Shown here: piece by piece, positions 27,038 to 36,818 of the stretch | Position numbering within the stretch: the stretch's first letter is position 1 | How the letters are laid out: every line of letters begins with the position of its first letter | Source: Arenibacter sp041392165 | GTDB taxonomy: Bacteria > Bacteroidota > Bacteroidia > Flavobacteriales > Flavobacteriaceae | Length of the DNA stretch: 64,000 bases | Direction of reading: 5' to 3' | NCBI GenBank assembly: GCA_041392165.1 | Contig: JAWKMN010000005.1 | Span: 165,230-229,229 of the forward strand | Made by a program: the position numbers and the translations under genes | The notes under the pieces: model-generated | What the model saw: only the letters and a program-made list of their open reading frames with translations | Database searches by the model: none | Told to the model about the DNA's origin: nothing

Positions 27038-27493
27038 ATGGCCTCCGATGTAAGTAAAATAAATATGTTCTGCTTTTTCAAGCTCCCCGCCGTCTGGTGG
27101 ACAGGGGTACGATTACGGCATATAGACGAAAAAAAGGCCATAGTAACCGTTAGGCACAGGTGGATCAATCAAAATCCGTTTAAATCCTTGTTTTGGGCAG
27201 TTCAGGGAATGGCAGCTGAGTTGTCTACAGGTGCCATGGTCATGGATCAGATTAGAAAGAGTGGAAGAAATATTTCCATGCTAGTGGCCAATAACAATGC
27301 CAATTTCTCAAAAAAAGCAACAGGTAAAATTACCTTTACCTGCCATGAGGGCCACCTAATTGCAGATGCGATTAAGAAAACCGTCGACACCGGGGAAGGG
27401 CAGACCGTCTGGATGAAATCTGTAGGGGTTAACGAAGATGGAATAGTAGTCGCTACCTTTAATTTTGAATGGACCCTTAAGGTTAAAGGTTAA
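27038..27493 (+). CDS. DUF4442 hotdog-fold protein (thioesterase-like)
   Basis: A 151-residue single hotdog domain: the N-terminal helix FFKLPAVWWTGVRLRHIDEKKAIVTV, then the long helix MAAELSTGAMVMDQIRKSG and strands to FNFEWTLKVKG. DUF4442 proteins are related to acyl-CoA thioesterases, but the substrate here is unknown. An octamer array begins at its stop codon. Confidence 0.85.
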   Translation: MASDVSKINMFCFFKLPAVWWTGVRLRHIDEKKAIVTVRHRWINQNPFKSLFWAVQGMAAELSTGAMVMDQIRKSGRNISMLVANNNANFSKKATGKITFTCHEGHLIADAIKKTVDTGEGQTVWMKSVGVNEDGIVVATFNFEWTLKVKG

Positions 27494-27562
27494 TTTGATG
27501 ATTTGGAAATGTACCAATGAATCAATATACCAATGAATCAATGTACTAATGTGACAATTTGG
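27491..27562. repeat. Degenerate octamer tandem array, 9 units
   Basis: Nine consecutive 8-base units (TAATTTGA, TGATTTGG, AAATGTAC, CAATGAAT, CAATATAC, CAATGAAT, CAATGTAC, TAATGTGA, CAATTTGG). The first base of the array is the first base of the DUF4442 stop codon. Confidence 0.85.
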
Positions 27563-27660
27563 GTTGGAATCCAGGTTTGAATAAACCAATCGATGATTGT
27601 AACAAAACGTTCCTGTTTGGTACTAACCAATAGTAAAAGTCAAAATGTTAAATTTATAGT

Positions 27661-28458
27661 ATGAACGCACACGAAATAGACTACGTAATTTACGGGGAGG
27701 AAATGCAATATGTGGAGATAGAACTGGATCCGCAAGAGGCGGTTGTGGCCGAAGCGGGCAGTTTTATGATGATGGATTCGGATATTAAAATGGATACCAT
27801 TTTTGGGGATGGATCCAATCAGGATACCGGGGTGCTGGGAAAGCTGTTCTCGGCCGGAAAACGATTGCTTACGGGGGAAAGCCTGTTTATGACGGCATTT
27901 TTGAACATAGGTCATGGTAAAAAGCAGGTAAGTTTTGCCTCACCATACCCCGGAAAAATTATTCCTATAGACCTCAGTGAATTTCAAGGCAAGTTTATTT
28001 GCCAGAAGGATGCTTTTTTGTGTGCCGCAAAAGGAGTTTCGGTGGGCATAGAATTTTCAAAGAGATTGGGTAGGGGGTTATTTGGAGGAGAAGGATTTAT
28101 CATGCAAAAATTGGAGGGCGACGGAATGGCGTTTGTGCACGCAGGAGGAACTACCGCAAAAAAGGTACTTGGTCCGGGCGAAACCTTAAAAGTGGACACG
28201 GGCTGCATTATTGGTTTTACTAAGGATGTGGACTATGATATTGAGTTTATAGGAGGAATCAAGAATGCCATTTTTGGGGGAGAGGGTCTTTTTTATGCTA
28301 CTTTAAGAGGCCCTGGTACGGTGTATATTCAATCGCTGCCCTTTAGCCGATTGGCGGGCAGGGTCCTGGCATCCATTCCTAGAGGAGGAAAGGACAAAGG
28401 TGAGGGAAGTATTTTAGGTGGCTTGGGCAACCTTTTGGATGGGGATAACCGATTTTAA
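27661..28458 (+). CDS. TIGR00266 / AIM24 family protein
   Basis: A 265-residue protein of the TIGR00266 (AIM24-like) family, a beta-barrel of unknown function. It shows Gly-rich turns such as AEAGSFMMMDSDIKMDT, AKGVSVGIEFSKRLGRGLFG, FVHAGGTTAKKVLGPGE and SLPFSRLAGRVLASIP. Length and order match the family. A Nudix gene follows after about 30-70 bases and could be in one transcript. Confidence 0.88.
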   Translation: MNAHEIDYVIYGEEMQYVEIELDPQEAVVAEAGSFMMMDSDIKMDTIFGDGSNQDTGVLGKLFSAGKRLLTGESLFMTAFLNIGHGKKQVSFASPYPGKIIPIDLSEFQGKFICQKDAFLCAAKGVSVGIEFSKRLGRGLFGGEGFIMQKLEGDGMAFVHAGGTTAKKVLGPGETLKVDTGCIIGFTKDVDYDIEFIGGIKNAIFGGEGLFYATLRGPGTVYIQSLPFSRLAGRVLASIPRGGKDKGEGSILGGLGNLLDGDNRF

Positions 28459-28486
28459 TCAGTGCATCTCCTAATGCAATTTTCCT

Positions 28487-29122
28487 TTGCCGCTCCCAGA
28501 TGTTTTGATTGTAAACAAGAACTTCTTACCAGTGAAAAACAAAAAAGTAAGAAACTTAAATAGGGAGCTATTGTCCGATAATTGGTACAAACTTGAAAAG
28601 ATAAGTTTTGAATACCGGAGGGACGATGGCAGTTGGGAGAAGCAATCCCGAGAAGCCTACGATCGGGGAAATGGTGCGGCCATTTTATTGTATAACAAAA
28701 TGAACAAAACCATTATCCTTACCCGACAGTTTCGTATGCCCACATATATCAATGGCAATGATTCCGGGATGATGATAGAAGTATGTGCCGGATTATTGGA
28801 TGGTGACCATCCTGAGGATTGTATTAAAAAGGAGACAGAGGAAGAGACCGGATATAAATTGGACAAGGTAGAGAAAGTCTTCGAGTCCTATATGTCACCT
28901 GGTTCCGTAACGGAGATCCTTTATTTTTTTATTGGATCCTATGAGGAGAAAATGAAGATAGGTGCGGGGGGAGGCGCTGAGGAGGAAACAGAAAATATTG
29001 AAGTCTTGGAGCTGGGTTTTGATAAAGCTATGGAAATGATACGTACCGGTGAAATTAAAGACGCCAAGACCATAATGCTTTTACAATACGCCAAAATTAA
29101 CGGGTTATTCTCCAACCGGTAA
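28487..29122 (+). CDS. Nudix hydrolase, NudK-like (GDP-sugar pyrophosphatase type)
   Basis: About 196-211 residues. The Nudix region reads AGLLDGDHPEDCIKKETEEE then TGY, with the catalytic EExG part intact, but the first conserved Glu of the box is His. YMSPGSVTE and FFIGSY downstream match NudK, which cleaves GDP-mannose and similar sugar nucleotides. The start is uncertain: TTG 28487 opens the frame, TTG 28505 and GTG 28532 are alternatives, and E. coli NudK alignment favours a start near 28532. Confidence 0.82.
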   Translation: MPLPDVLIVNKNFLPVKNKKVRNLNRELLSDNWYKLEKISFEYRRDDGSWEKQSREAYDRGNGAAILLYNKMNKTIILTRQFRMPTYINGNDSGMMIEVCAGLLDGDHPEDCIKKETEEETGYKLDKVEKVFESYMSPGSVTEILYFFIGSYEEKMKIGAGGGAEEETENIEVLELGFDKAMEMIRTGEIKDAKTIMLLQYAKINGLFSNR

Positions 29123-29207
29123 AATTGCCCCAGATCCATATTGCTCTATAATTGAAGTTGTTATTATTAAAATTTACGGGCCACTTGGATTTGGTCACGG
29201 TCACGGA

Positions 29208-30533
29208 TCAATAGTTGTCCCTGATCATTTTGAGAATAGATTCCATATGTTGGATTACCTCACTATTGCTTTTGGTAAAATGGTTGTTCATAAAACTGAA
29301 TATCAACGTTTTTCCAGACTTCGTCAATAGGTATCCGCTAAGGCAATAATTATTGCCAAGGGATCCGGTTTTTGCATAAATATATGGGCCGTCATCACCA
29401 ATAAATCTCCCCTTTAAAGTTCCGGTAAGGCCACCAATGGGGAAAAAGTTGAATAAGCGTTCCCGTGGTATTTCCAGATACATTTTATTCAATACATATA
29501 CCATTGTTCCCGGAGTAAACAAATTGTAACGGGATAGCCCGGAGCCATCCACCCATTTAGGGGGATGTTCAAGTTCCGTTAAATAATGGTCCAAAATAAA
29601 TTTTCTGGCCTTGGCACTATTCAGGGTATCTGAAAGGGTAGAGGAACTCAAAATTAATAACTGCTCCGCAAGAAAGTTATCACTTACCTCCATCATTCGC
29701 TTATACAGGGAATCTGAAGAAACACTATACAATACCTGTTTTTGCCCAATTGGCATTTTCTGCACAATATGGACCTTTTTGCGAAGCACTTTTTCCAATA
29801 AACTTTTGGTAAGGGTGCTATCTATTATAAAGGGACTTTCCAAGGTATCCTTACTTTTTGGGTCAAAATAAAAGGTATTGTTGTATAATTCCCTATTTAC
29901 TCCATAACCAATGGGCACTACCTGATATTGGAAATGGCCCGGGCTAACCATCAAACTATCATTATTGGTAATGGTCACCACATTGCCATACATGGGAATA
30001 CTATTTCTCTCCGGACTAAAATAGAGGTCATAATCCTCCCATGCCCAACCAGGGCCATACCTACTTTCTTTAAAATTATTTAAATGAAGGGATATGTTCC
30101 TATGGTTTTGGGCCAATTTTATAGCAGTACTATCACCAAAATAGGGATGTAACAAAGTAGGATCGCCAGTACCTTCCATAAAAAGGGTGTCATTTTTAAT
30201 AATATATTTTAGTGCCGGAATCTTTTCCGGCAGGGTCTTAAGGGAAGTGTATAGTGTAATTATTTTGGTATTGCTTGCCGGGGTGAAATATTTTTGGTCG
30301 TTGTGGCTATACAGGGTATCTCTTTTTACAGGGTCGTAGACCAATAGGCCCTGAAAGTAATCGTTGGTGGTATGTGAGTTTATATGTCTATCAATATTTG
30401 CAATTAATTTATTGTTTACCAATGTTTTACATCCCATTAAGCTTATTGAGGCACATATCCAAATTAGTTGCCCAAAAATCTTTTTTTTATCTGAAATATA
30501 CCGTTGAAGTAGTGCATTCATCGACTTTAACAT
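29208..30533 (-). CDS. dacB: D-alanyl-D-alanine carboxypeptidase/endopeptidase (PBP4/DacB, peptidase S13), lipoprotein
   Basis: A 441-residue low-molecular-weight penicillin-binding protein acting on murein cross-links in the periplasm. The SxxK motif is Ser87-Lys90 in TPASNTKIITLY, the SxN motif is in VSDNFLAEQLLIL, and the KTG motif is in YAKTGSLGNNYCLSG. A type II signal (QLIWICASISLMGC) suggests lipid anchoring, which is unusual compared with the soluble E. coli enzyme. Convergent with the Nudix gene. Confidence 0.9.
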   Translation of the reverse strand: MLKSMNALLQRYISDKKKIFGQLIWICASISLMGCKTLVNNKLIANIDRHINSHTTNDYFQGLLVYDPVKRDTLYSHNDQKYFTPASNTKIITLYTSLKTLPEKIPALKYIIKNDTLFMEGTGDPTLLHPYFGDSTAIKLAQNHRNISLHLNNFKESRYGPGWAWEDYDLYFSPERNSIPMYGNVVTITNNDSLMVSPGHFQYQVVPIGYGVNRELYNNTFYFDPKSKDTLESPFIIDSTLTKSLLEKVLRKKVHIVQKMPIGQKQVLYSVSSDSLYKRMMEVSDNFLAEQLLILSSSTLSDTLNSAKARKFILDHYLTELEHPPKWVDGSGLSRYNLFTPGTMVYVLNKMYLEIPRERLFNFFPIGGLTGTLKGRFIGDDGPYIYAKTGSLGNNYCLSGYLLTKSGKTLIFSFMNNHFTKSNSEVIQHMESILKMIRDNY

Positions 30534-30623
30534 CCTTTTATCTATTATTTAACGAAAAGACTGCAATAATATATACCTTTTATTGGTTATCTTAGTCCAA
30601 GCAACCTAAAATTATTTTGAAAT

Positions 30624-30821
30624 ATGGCAAGAGCTATGTTAGAGTACACCAAGACCGTACTGCAAAAGGTTAGTTTTGATACGAAGTTATTTTGTAAAGA
30701 ACTGGAAAAAGCAGTGACTAGACTATTACCATTTGAAATAGAAGAATTAAAACTTTGGTTAAAGCAATTTATTAATGACAAACCAGAATTGCAGCAAAGC
30801 CTACTTTATTTGAAAGCATAG
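30624..30821 (+). CDS. Small conserved-type hypothetical protein (65 aa)
   Basis: ATG 30624 opens a 65-residue alpha-helical protein (CKELEKAVTRLLPFEIEELKLWLKQF) immediately followed by a clear terminator, which supports a real short transcript. No domain is recognised and it has no transmembrane segment. Confidence 0.68.
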   Translation: MARAMLEYTKTVLQKVSFDTKLFCKELEKAVTRLLPFEIEELKLWLKQFINDKPELQQSLLYLKA

Positions 30822-30825
30822 ATAT

Positions 30826-30853
30826 AAACCACCTAATAAGGTGGTTTTTTTTT
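30826..30853 (+). terminator. Terminator of the 65-aa gene
   Basis: Perfect 8-bp stem AAACCACC / GGTGGTTT, loop of 6, followed by a T-run; it starts 5 bases after the stop codon. Confidence 0.88.
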
Positions 30854-30960
30854 GAGCATAGGTAAGTTGTCGGTTTTTATTGGGAATTCTTGCCCGTTGT
30901 AGACAACTAAATAGGCCAGTTTAACCGTATGTAATGTTGGACTCCCAATATTGCCTATGA

Positions 30961-31356
30961 ATGAAACAATTAAGCTATTTATTTATCCTATTATTTCTAA
31001 GTTGTGGGAAGGATGACGATACCTTGCCAGCCATAACCAATGAGCTTATTGGAAAATGGCAGTTGGAAGCCACCAAAATTAGCCCTGGAGATATAGTTGA
31101 AAATTGGACTCCCGTGGTGAACGGACCTATATTTGAATTTAAGTCCAATGGTTCCTATACCCATAATGAGAAGGCCTGTGGCGGTATTGTTAATGGGATT
31201 TACAGTACAGATGAAGGTTTCTTGACCTTGCGATATCAATGTGAAAATAATTCCATAGAGACCAAATTTAATATGAATTTCTCCGAAGGAAAACTAATAC
31301 TATCCAATGTAGGCTGTATTGAGGAATGTTCCTATCGATATCGAAAAATGGAATAA
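30961..31356 (+). CDS. Lipocalin-like lipoprotein
   Basis: A 131-residue lipoprotein (MKQLSYLFILLFLSC, lipobox FLSC) with a lipocalin-type start NELIGKWQLEATKISPG and strands FEFKSNGSYTHNE, NGIYSTDEGFLTLRYQC and FNMNFSEGKLILSN. Four further cysteines in the mature part (KACGG, YQCEN, GCIEEC) could form disulfides. It ends 1 base before the convergent oxyR stop. Confidence 0.75.
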   Translation: MKQLSYLFILLFLSCGKDDDTLPAITNELIGKWQLEATKISPGDIVENWTPVVNGPIFEFKSNGSYTHNEKACGGIVNGIYSTDEGFLTLRYQCENNSIETKFNMNFSEGKLILSNVGCIEECSYRYRKME

Positions 31357-32295
31357 TTATTTGTTTAATGGGCTAATAATTTTTACATCCTGAAAGGCAA
31401 TGGCACCTCTTACTACACTGGCTATAACATCATATAAAGCTTCTGTAATCTGTATTTTTAGTTCGCTTTTATGGTAAATGAGACTTACTTCCCGAGCAGG
31501 GGAAGGGTTTTTAAAGAATTTGAGGTTCTGCTTTTTCTTATCGTCCAGTTCAATGGTGTTGAGGAAGGGTAGGAGGGTCATGCCCAATCCTTCATTGGAA
31601 AGGTTGATCAATGTTTCAAAACTACCGCTCTGTAATTGAAACTGTTCTTCCTGATATTTTTTTGAGGTATTGCACAAATTTATCACTCCATCCCTAAAAC
31701 AATGTCCGTCCCTTAAAAGAAGTACATCCGATATATCCAGGTCTTCGGGTGCCAATTCCGAAATTTTCCCCAATCTGTGATTGGGAGGCACATAGCCCAC
31801 AAAGGGTTCATAATATAAGGGGCGTTCCTTGATGAATTCGATTTCCAAAGGCGTAGCGGCAATAGCGGCATCTATATGTCCATCTTGTAAGTTGCGAATC
31901 AAATTTTCCGTGTTCTGCTCTTTAAGGATCAGGTTTACCTTAGGGTATTTTTTTATAAAGGTCCTCAGGAACATGGGCAATAAGGTAGGCATTATTGTAG
32001 GGATAATTCCCAAGGTAAACTCACCGCCAATATACCCTTTTTCCTGATCTACTATATCTTTTATGCGATTGGCCTCATTGACAATATTTTTGGCCTGGGC
32101 AACAATTTTGGCCCCCACTTCCGTAATAGTAATCGGTTTCTTGCCCCTATCGAAGATTAATATGTCCAGCTCTTCCTCTAATTTTTGTACCTGCATACTC
32201 AGTGTAGGTTGGGTAACAAAGCTTTTTTCCGCCGCCAGGGTAAAATTCTGGTATTCTGCAACGGCTAGTACATATTGTAACTGTGTAATGGTCAT
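31357..32295 (-). CDS. oxyR: LysR-type hydrogen-peroxide sensor OxyR
   Basis: A 312-residue LysR regulator. The helix-turn-helix is at residues 18-37 (FTLAAEKSFVTQPTLSMQVQ). The redox pair falls at Cys199 and Cys208 (DGHCFRDGVINLC), the same residue numbers and spacing as in E. coli OxyR, whose disulfide switches on peroxide defence genes. Alternative annotations as a generic LysR regulator are therefore less likely. A dps gene 4.6 kb away is a typical target. Confidence 0.92.
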   Translation of the reverse strand: MTITQLQYVLAVAEYQNFTLAAEKSFVTQPTLSMQVQKLEEELDILIFDRGKKPITITEVGAKIVAQAKNIVNEANRIKDIVDQEKGYIGGEFTLGIIPTIMPTLLPMFLRTFIKKYPKVNLILKEQNTENLIRNLQDGHIDAAIAATPLEIEFIKERPLYYEPFVGYVPPNHRLGKISELAPEDLDISDVLLLRDGHCFRDGVINLCNTSKKYQEEQFQLQSGSFETLINLSNEGLGMTLLPFLNTIELDDKKKQNLKFFKNPSPAREVSLIYHKSELKIQITEALYDVIASVVRGAIAFQDVKIISPLNK

Positions 32296-32429
32296 GCGGT
32301 ATTGTTTTAATTGATAAAATTATGAAAACTAAAAACAAAACCTAACCAGTTTGCTGCTTACTTCATAAATCTTCCCAATATTTTTATTGGAATAAAACGG
32401 TTTTGGGAAGTTGCCATGTAATTAAGGTT

Positions 32430-33890
32430 TCAATCAAATATTATGTTTTCCGCTTCTATCTTTTTTTCATTGATAAAATCGTACAATGTAAGCTTTCTTA
32501 ATGTATAGTAATCTGTCCAGAAATTTTGTAAAGAGTTGAGGTATTCAAGCTCTGCCTTATCTTTTTCCTGTTGCGCCAGATTGAGATCCGTAATGGTGAT
32601 TTTTCCAAGAATATACCGCTCTTTGGTAATTTGATAGCGTTTTATGGCGATCTCTTTCGCTTTTTCGGAGGTGGCAAGAAAATCCCTTTTGCTGGACCAA
32701 TTTAATATATGCAGATAAATTTCCTGTTCAAAGGCCTGTTGTTCCTGCTCAATATTTGTTTCTACCAAGCCTAGATCAGCCTCCCCCATTTTTCTTCTGG
32801 ACTTGGATACCCCCCAATCAAAAATAGGTATGCCAAGGGATACGGAGACATTTTGTTGCCTATCAAAATCATGGAATAGGGCATCATAATCATCTGCACG
32901 TTTGTTCAACCCAAAATTGGCATTGACATTAATTTGCAGTCTATTGGTACCCTTTATTTCGGCTAGGTTTCTTTCTGCTTCCAAACGTCTCCTTCTAAAT
33001 TCAATAACGGATTTTCGGTTATGGGCAGCCTCATCCAGGGCGGTCTCTACACTTACCTCAAAATTTATCAATTTCTTAGGAATAAACAATTCTATATCCT
33101 CGGTTTCCAGTTCCAGATATCGGGCCAAATTTTGTGAAGTTCTTTTAAGGGCGATGATATTGGTAGTAACTTCATTTTTTGAATTTAGATGAACAAGTTC
33201 CATTTGTAACAATTCATTCTCGGCTATTTTTCCAATCTCAAACCTTCCTTTGGCAATCTGTAATAAGGTATCCTGTGTTGCCAAATTATTCTGGGAATTT
33301 CTTAATCTCATTTGTGCGGTCAGAAGACTAAAATAGCGTTGGCAGCTATTTAAGGATATATCTTCCATACGTTCTATGAATTCGCGTTTTGACTCCTCGT
33401 ATTTTAGAGGCTCTATTTGCCTGTCCCATTTGTATGGATTATAGAACAAGGAATTCTGATAGTAATTTATGGAGAATGGCGTTAGGAAATAATTGGTGGA
33501 TTTAAAGTCTCCATAACGATCCACCCGTTGCAATCTGGAAATAAAGGAAAAGTCCCCACCTGTAAAGGGTATTTGCTGGGTAACGGCAAGCTGTCCATCA
33601 ATTCTTGATTGGTTTTGATTAACGAAAATATCCTGACCTTCGTCATTGGTAATCCTTTGAATGGAATTGGAGTAATCCGGTACAGTGGCAATCAATCTAA
33701 ATTGAGGTAGAAATTCGGCCTTATAAGTCCTATATTTCCAATAGCTGGCTTGGGATTGGTTTAGGACCGCTTGGTATTCCGGGGAGTTTTTTTTGGCCAT
33801 TTCTATGGCTTCCGTTAGTGTTAGTTTTTTAGACTGCCCAAGAACAATGAGGTTTGAACATAGGAACAACAAGATGATATATTTTTTCAT
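32430..33890 (-). CDS. TolC family outer membrane efflux protein
   Basis: A 486-residue outer-membrane factor with signal peptide (MKKYIILLFLCSNLIVLGQS) and two repeats of long amphipathic helices (KLTLTEAIEMAKKNSPEYQAVLNQSQ near residue 25; QEEQQAFEQEIYLHILNW-like helix near 390), the OEP domain. It forms the exit duct of a tripartite exporter. Third gene of the unit after the adaptor and ABC permease, 67 bases after the permease stop. Confidence 0.9.
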   Translation of the reverse strand: MKKYIILLFLCSNLIVLGQSKKLTLTEAIEMAKKNSPEYQAVLNQSQASYWKYRTYKAEFLPQFRLIATVPDYSNSIQRITNDEGQDIFVNQNQSRIDGQLAVTQQIPFTGGDFSFISRLQRVDRYGDFKSTNYFLTPFSINYYQNSLFYNPYKWDRQIEPLKYEESKREFIERMEDISLNSCQRYFSLLTAQMRLRNSQNNLATQDTLLQIAKGRFEIGKIAENELLQMELVHLNSKNEVTTNIIALKRTSQNLARYLELETEDIELFIPKKLINFEVSVETALDEAAHNRKSVIEFRRRRLEAERNLAEIKGTNRLQINVNANFGLNKRADDYDALFHDFDRQQNVSVSLGIPIFDWGVSKSRRKMGEADLGLVETNIEQEQQAFEQEIYLHILNWSSKRDFLATSEKAKEIAIKRYQITKERYILGKITITDLNLAQQEKDKAELEYLNSLQNFWTDYYTLRKLTLYDFINEKKIEAENIIFD

Positions 33891-33957
33891 TTTGGACTAT
33901 TTTGATTTATAAAATAGGCAGGGGCTAATGGTTAAGGGTGCCGACCGAAAAATATTT

Positions 33958-35328
33958 TTATTCACGTCTTATGGCTTCAATTGGATTTTTGTTGGCCGCT
34001 GATTTAGCAGGTAATACTCCAAACGCAAGCCCTATGAAAGTGGCTACAAAAAAAGATAAAATAATGGAGTTGAATGAAAGGATGGTTTCTATGCCCGTTG
34101 CCAGTTCCAATCCGTACGCCGCCACAATTCCCAATAGTATCCCTATAATACCTCCGCCCAGGCTTATGAGGACGGACTCCGACAAAAATTGTAGAATTAC
34201 ATCCTGCTTTGTGGCTCCAATGGCCCTCATGATCCCTATTTCCTTTGTGCGTTCCAGTACAGAGGCCAACATGATGTTCATAATGCCGATACCCCCTATG
34301 AGTAGGGATATCCCGGCAATTATACTTAGTACAATATTGAATATCTGTTTTGTTTTTTGTTGCTGTTTTAGCAGTTGTATAGGGATTGTAATTTCAAAAT
34401 CCAATACGTCGTTATGTTTTCTTTTAAGAAGTTTGCTCAAGACTTCAGCGGTCGATTTAAGTTCATTGGAATTATTTACTTGGACCGTTAATTTATCCAA
34501 TTGATGGTAATTGCCCCTAGGGATTCTTTTCTTAGGGCCATTATTGGCCCCACCCATGATGATCAAGCCCCCACCACTAAAATCGAGGGGTTCATCCGAT
34601 ATTATCTTTCTGTCCTTGTATCTAATCAAAAAGGTCTTTACAGGAACATAAATATCCTGATTCATATCCCTGATGCCCAAATTTTCCTGCGCTTTTTCCG
34701 AAATGAGTTTTTCCTCAATTATTCCAATTACCTGGAGCCAGACATCCTTTACCTTTATTTGTTTACCAATGGCGCTTTCACCTGGAAATAATTTCTTTTC
34801 TACTTTTTCTCCTATGATGCATACCGATGCCCCATTTATACTATGTTGTTCCGAGAAGTTGCTGCCTTTTCCTATGTTGATATTGGAAGTTTCAAAAAAG
34901 GAATTGGTGACCCCTATTAATTTTACCGAATTTTGCCTTCCCTTGTTGATAACATAAGTCTCCAGGATAATTTCCGGACTAACGGCTTTTATTGTGGGAA
35001 TGGTATTTACAATGCTGGCTACATCCAATAGATCCAGCCCTTTTGAAAACCGGGTGGTTTCTTGTGCACCCTCCTCATCTTCAGAGGTATTTTCATCTTC
35101 TTCGTCGGGAATTGGCGTTATCACAATGTTGTTGACCCCGACCAGCTCCAGTTGTGCCAAAATTTCCTTTTCGGCTCCATTTCCAATGGCGAGCATTGTA
35201 ATTACGGCGGCAACACCAAAAATGATACCCAAAGCAGTTAAAAAAGTTCTAACCTTGTTGATGGTTACCACACGAACGGCTTCCCTGAAATTGGAGGCGA
35301 CTTGTTCCAGAAGTATCTTGTCTATCAT
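33958..35328 (-). CDS. MacB-like ABC transporter permease
   Basis: A 456-residue FtsX/MacB-type permease: first helix at 25-50 (VRTFLTALGIIFGVAAVITMLAIGNG), periplasmic MacB_PCD domain at about 50-320 (VNNIVITPIPDEED; GASVCIIGEKVEKKLFPGE), then the FtsX domain with LLIGGIGIMNIMLASVLER and TKEIGIMRAIGATK near 350 and two terminal helices. The ATPase domain that MacB proper carries at its N-terminus is absent, and no separate ATPase lies in this cluster. Start is 4 bases after the adaptor stop. Confidence 0.92.
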   Translation of the reverse strand: MIDKILLEQVASNFREAVRVVTINKVRTFLTALGIIFGVAAVITMLAIGNGAEKEILAQLELVGVNNIVITPIPDEEDENTSEDEEGAQETTRFSKGLDLLDVASIVNTIPTIKAVSPEIILETYVINKGRQNSVKLIGVTNSFFETSNINIGKGSNFSEQHSINGASVCIIGEKVEKKLFPGESAIGKQIKVKDVWLQVIGIIEEKLISEKAQENLGIRDMNQDIYVPVKTFLIRYKDRKIISDEPLDFSGGGLIIMGGANNGPKKRIPRGNYHQLDKLTVQVNNSNELKSTAEVLSKLLKRKHNDVLDFEITIPIQLLKQQQKTKQIFNIVLSIIAGISLLIGGIGIMNIMLASVLERTKEIGIMRAIGATKQDVILQFLSESVLISLGGGIIGILLGIVAAYGLELATGIETILSFNSIILSFFVATFIGLAFGVLPAKSAANKNPIEAIRRE

Positions 35329-35332
35329 TTGC

Positions 35333-36577
35333 CTAATTTAAAGACATAATACTTTTTTCTTCCAGTCCCTCGGGCTTACTCAGATATACAACTTCATTTT
35401 CGGTCAAGCCTTTTTTGACAATTACCAAATCCAAATTGGATTCGCCCATCTCAATTTCCTTTTTATCGATGGACAAACCGGACTTAGTGTATACAAAACT
35501 TATGGAATCTTTGGTGAATACGGCCTCCAGAGGGACCATAAGGACCCCTTCCTCTTTATGTATGAGTATTCTATTGGAGGTCGTCATTCCAGGTCTAATA
35601 TTTTCATTGTTTTCATCAAAGTTTACGAGTACCTGAAAAAGTTTAATATCCGATCCCCTTTTTTCTTCCCCAACATTGGCTACGCTGGTAATAGTTCCTT
35701 TTACAGTTACATCGGGAAAGGCATCGAACCCAATAATGACCGGAAGATCTTTTTTTATCTTTCTAATGTCAACTTCATTGGCGTAGGTCTTGGATTCCAT
35801 TTTCGTTAGGTCGGGCAGGGTGGCAATGGCAGGATCCCACATACTTATTGACGACCCGACCTTTCTTTTGGAACCATCCCAGTTCTTTGCATAAGTTACC
35901 ATGCCGTTGGCATCGGAATGAATGGTGAAGGATTTTTGAAGACTTTTGAGTTCCTCAAGCATTTTGCTAATTTTGGATACTTCGGTTCCCACCTCCACCA
36001 TCTTGGCCATGGCCTTCTGTTCCTTAATTTTATAATCCTCGGTTTTTTCTTTTAGATCCCGTTCCAGACGCTCAATATTTATTTCCAATTTTTTAATAGC
36101 GGCAGGAGGCTCGTAAATGGACTGTTTAAGCTCCAGCTTATTTTCCTGTATATCAAATAGCAAATCTTTTATGGCAGTCCGTTCCTGTTTAAGGGTAAGG
36201 GTAGTATCCAACTGTTCTTGGGTATATTTGGACTGGGCGGTTTCCAAGTTTAATTGTGCGTCCAAAATCTGTTCATTCACCTCGGAAGGATCCAAGCGAC
36301 CTACGTAATCGCCCTCTTTTACCAATGAACCTTCAGGAATAAGGTCTTGAATTTTTATATCCCTGAGTTTAAATTTTCTAATGTCATCCGGACCATTAAT
36401 TTTTTTCAAGCTGGTAGATTGGGCTTCTCCCGAAATAATAACTTCATATACAAAATCTCCCTTTACCACTTTGGTGGTAATGGCCACATCTTCATCAGCG
36501 GTGTTGCCGAACAAGGTATAACCTACGAGAATAAGAATAATGGGGATACCGAATAGGAGCAGTTTTTTTTTATTCAT
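35333..36577 (-). CDS. HlyD/MacA-type periplasmic adaptor of an efflux system
   Basis: A 414-residue membrane fusion protein. One N-terminal transmembrane helix (LLLFGIPIILILVGYTLFG), a lipoyl-like half (LVKEGDYVGRLDPSEVNEQIL), a long coiled coil at about 95-215 (AQSKYTQEQLDTTLTLKQER; RLERDLKEKTEDYKI), then the beta-barrel part (VIGFDAFPDVTVKGTITSV). It would bridge the ABC permease and TolC partner encoded downstream. Confidence 0.9.
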   Translation of the reverse strand: MNKKKLLLFGIPIILILVGYTLFGNTADEDVAITTKVVKGDFVYEVIISGEAQSTSLKKINGPDDIRKFKLRDIKIQDLIPEGSLVKEGDYVGRLDPSEVNEQILDAQLNLETAQSKYTQEQLDTTLTLKQERTAIKDLLFDIQENKLELKQSIYEPPAAIKKLEINIERLERDLKEKTEDYKIKEQKAMAKMVEVGTEVSKISKMLEELKSLQKSFTIHSDANGMVTYAKNWDGSKRKVGSSISMWDPAIATLPDLTKMESKTYANEVDIRKIKKDLPVIIGFDAFPDVTVKGTITSVANVGEEKRGSDIKLFQVLVNFDENNENIRPGMTTSNRILIHKEEGVLMVPLEAVFTKDSISFVYTKSGLSIDKKEIEMGESNLDLVIVKKGLTENEVVYLSKPEGLEEKSIMSLN

Positions 36578-36818
36578 TATTAGCTGGTTTAGTTAAGGGG
36601 GTAAATCAAATTTAAGTTAGTACCTTAATATTCAACTATATTTTTTGTTATTATTTTCTTAATTAATTAATAAAAATGATTAAATAATATTAATTGTTAT
36701 ATTTTTTTAAAAAATTTATGTTAAATTATTAGTATTATCAACAATAACTATACCATTGCCTGACCTTACGTTTTTCCTATTGTATATTACTATACAATCA
36801 TAATATCTATCGATTAAT

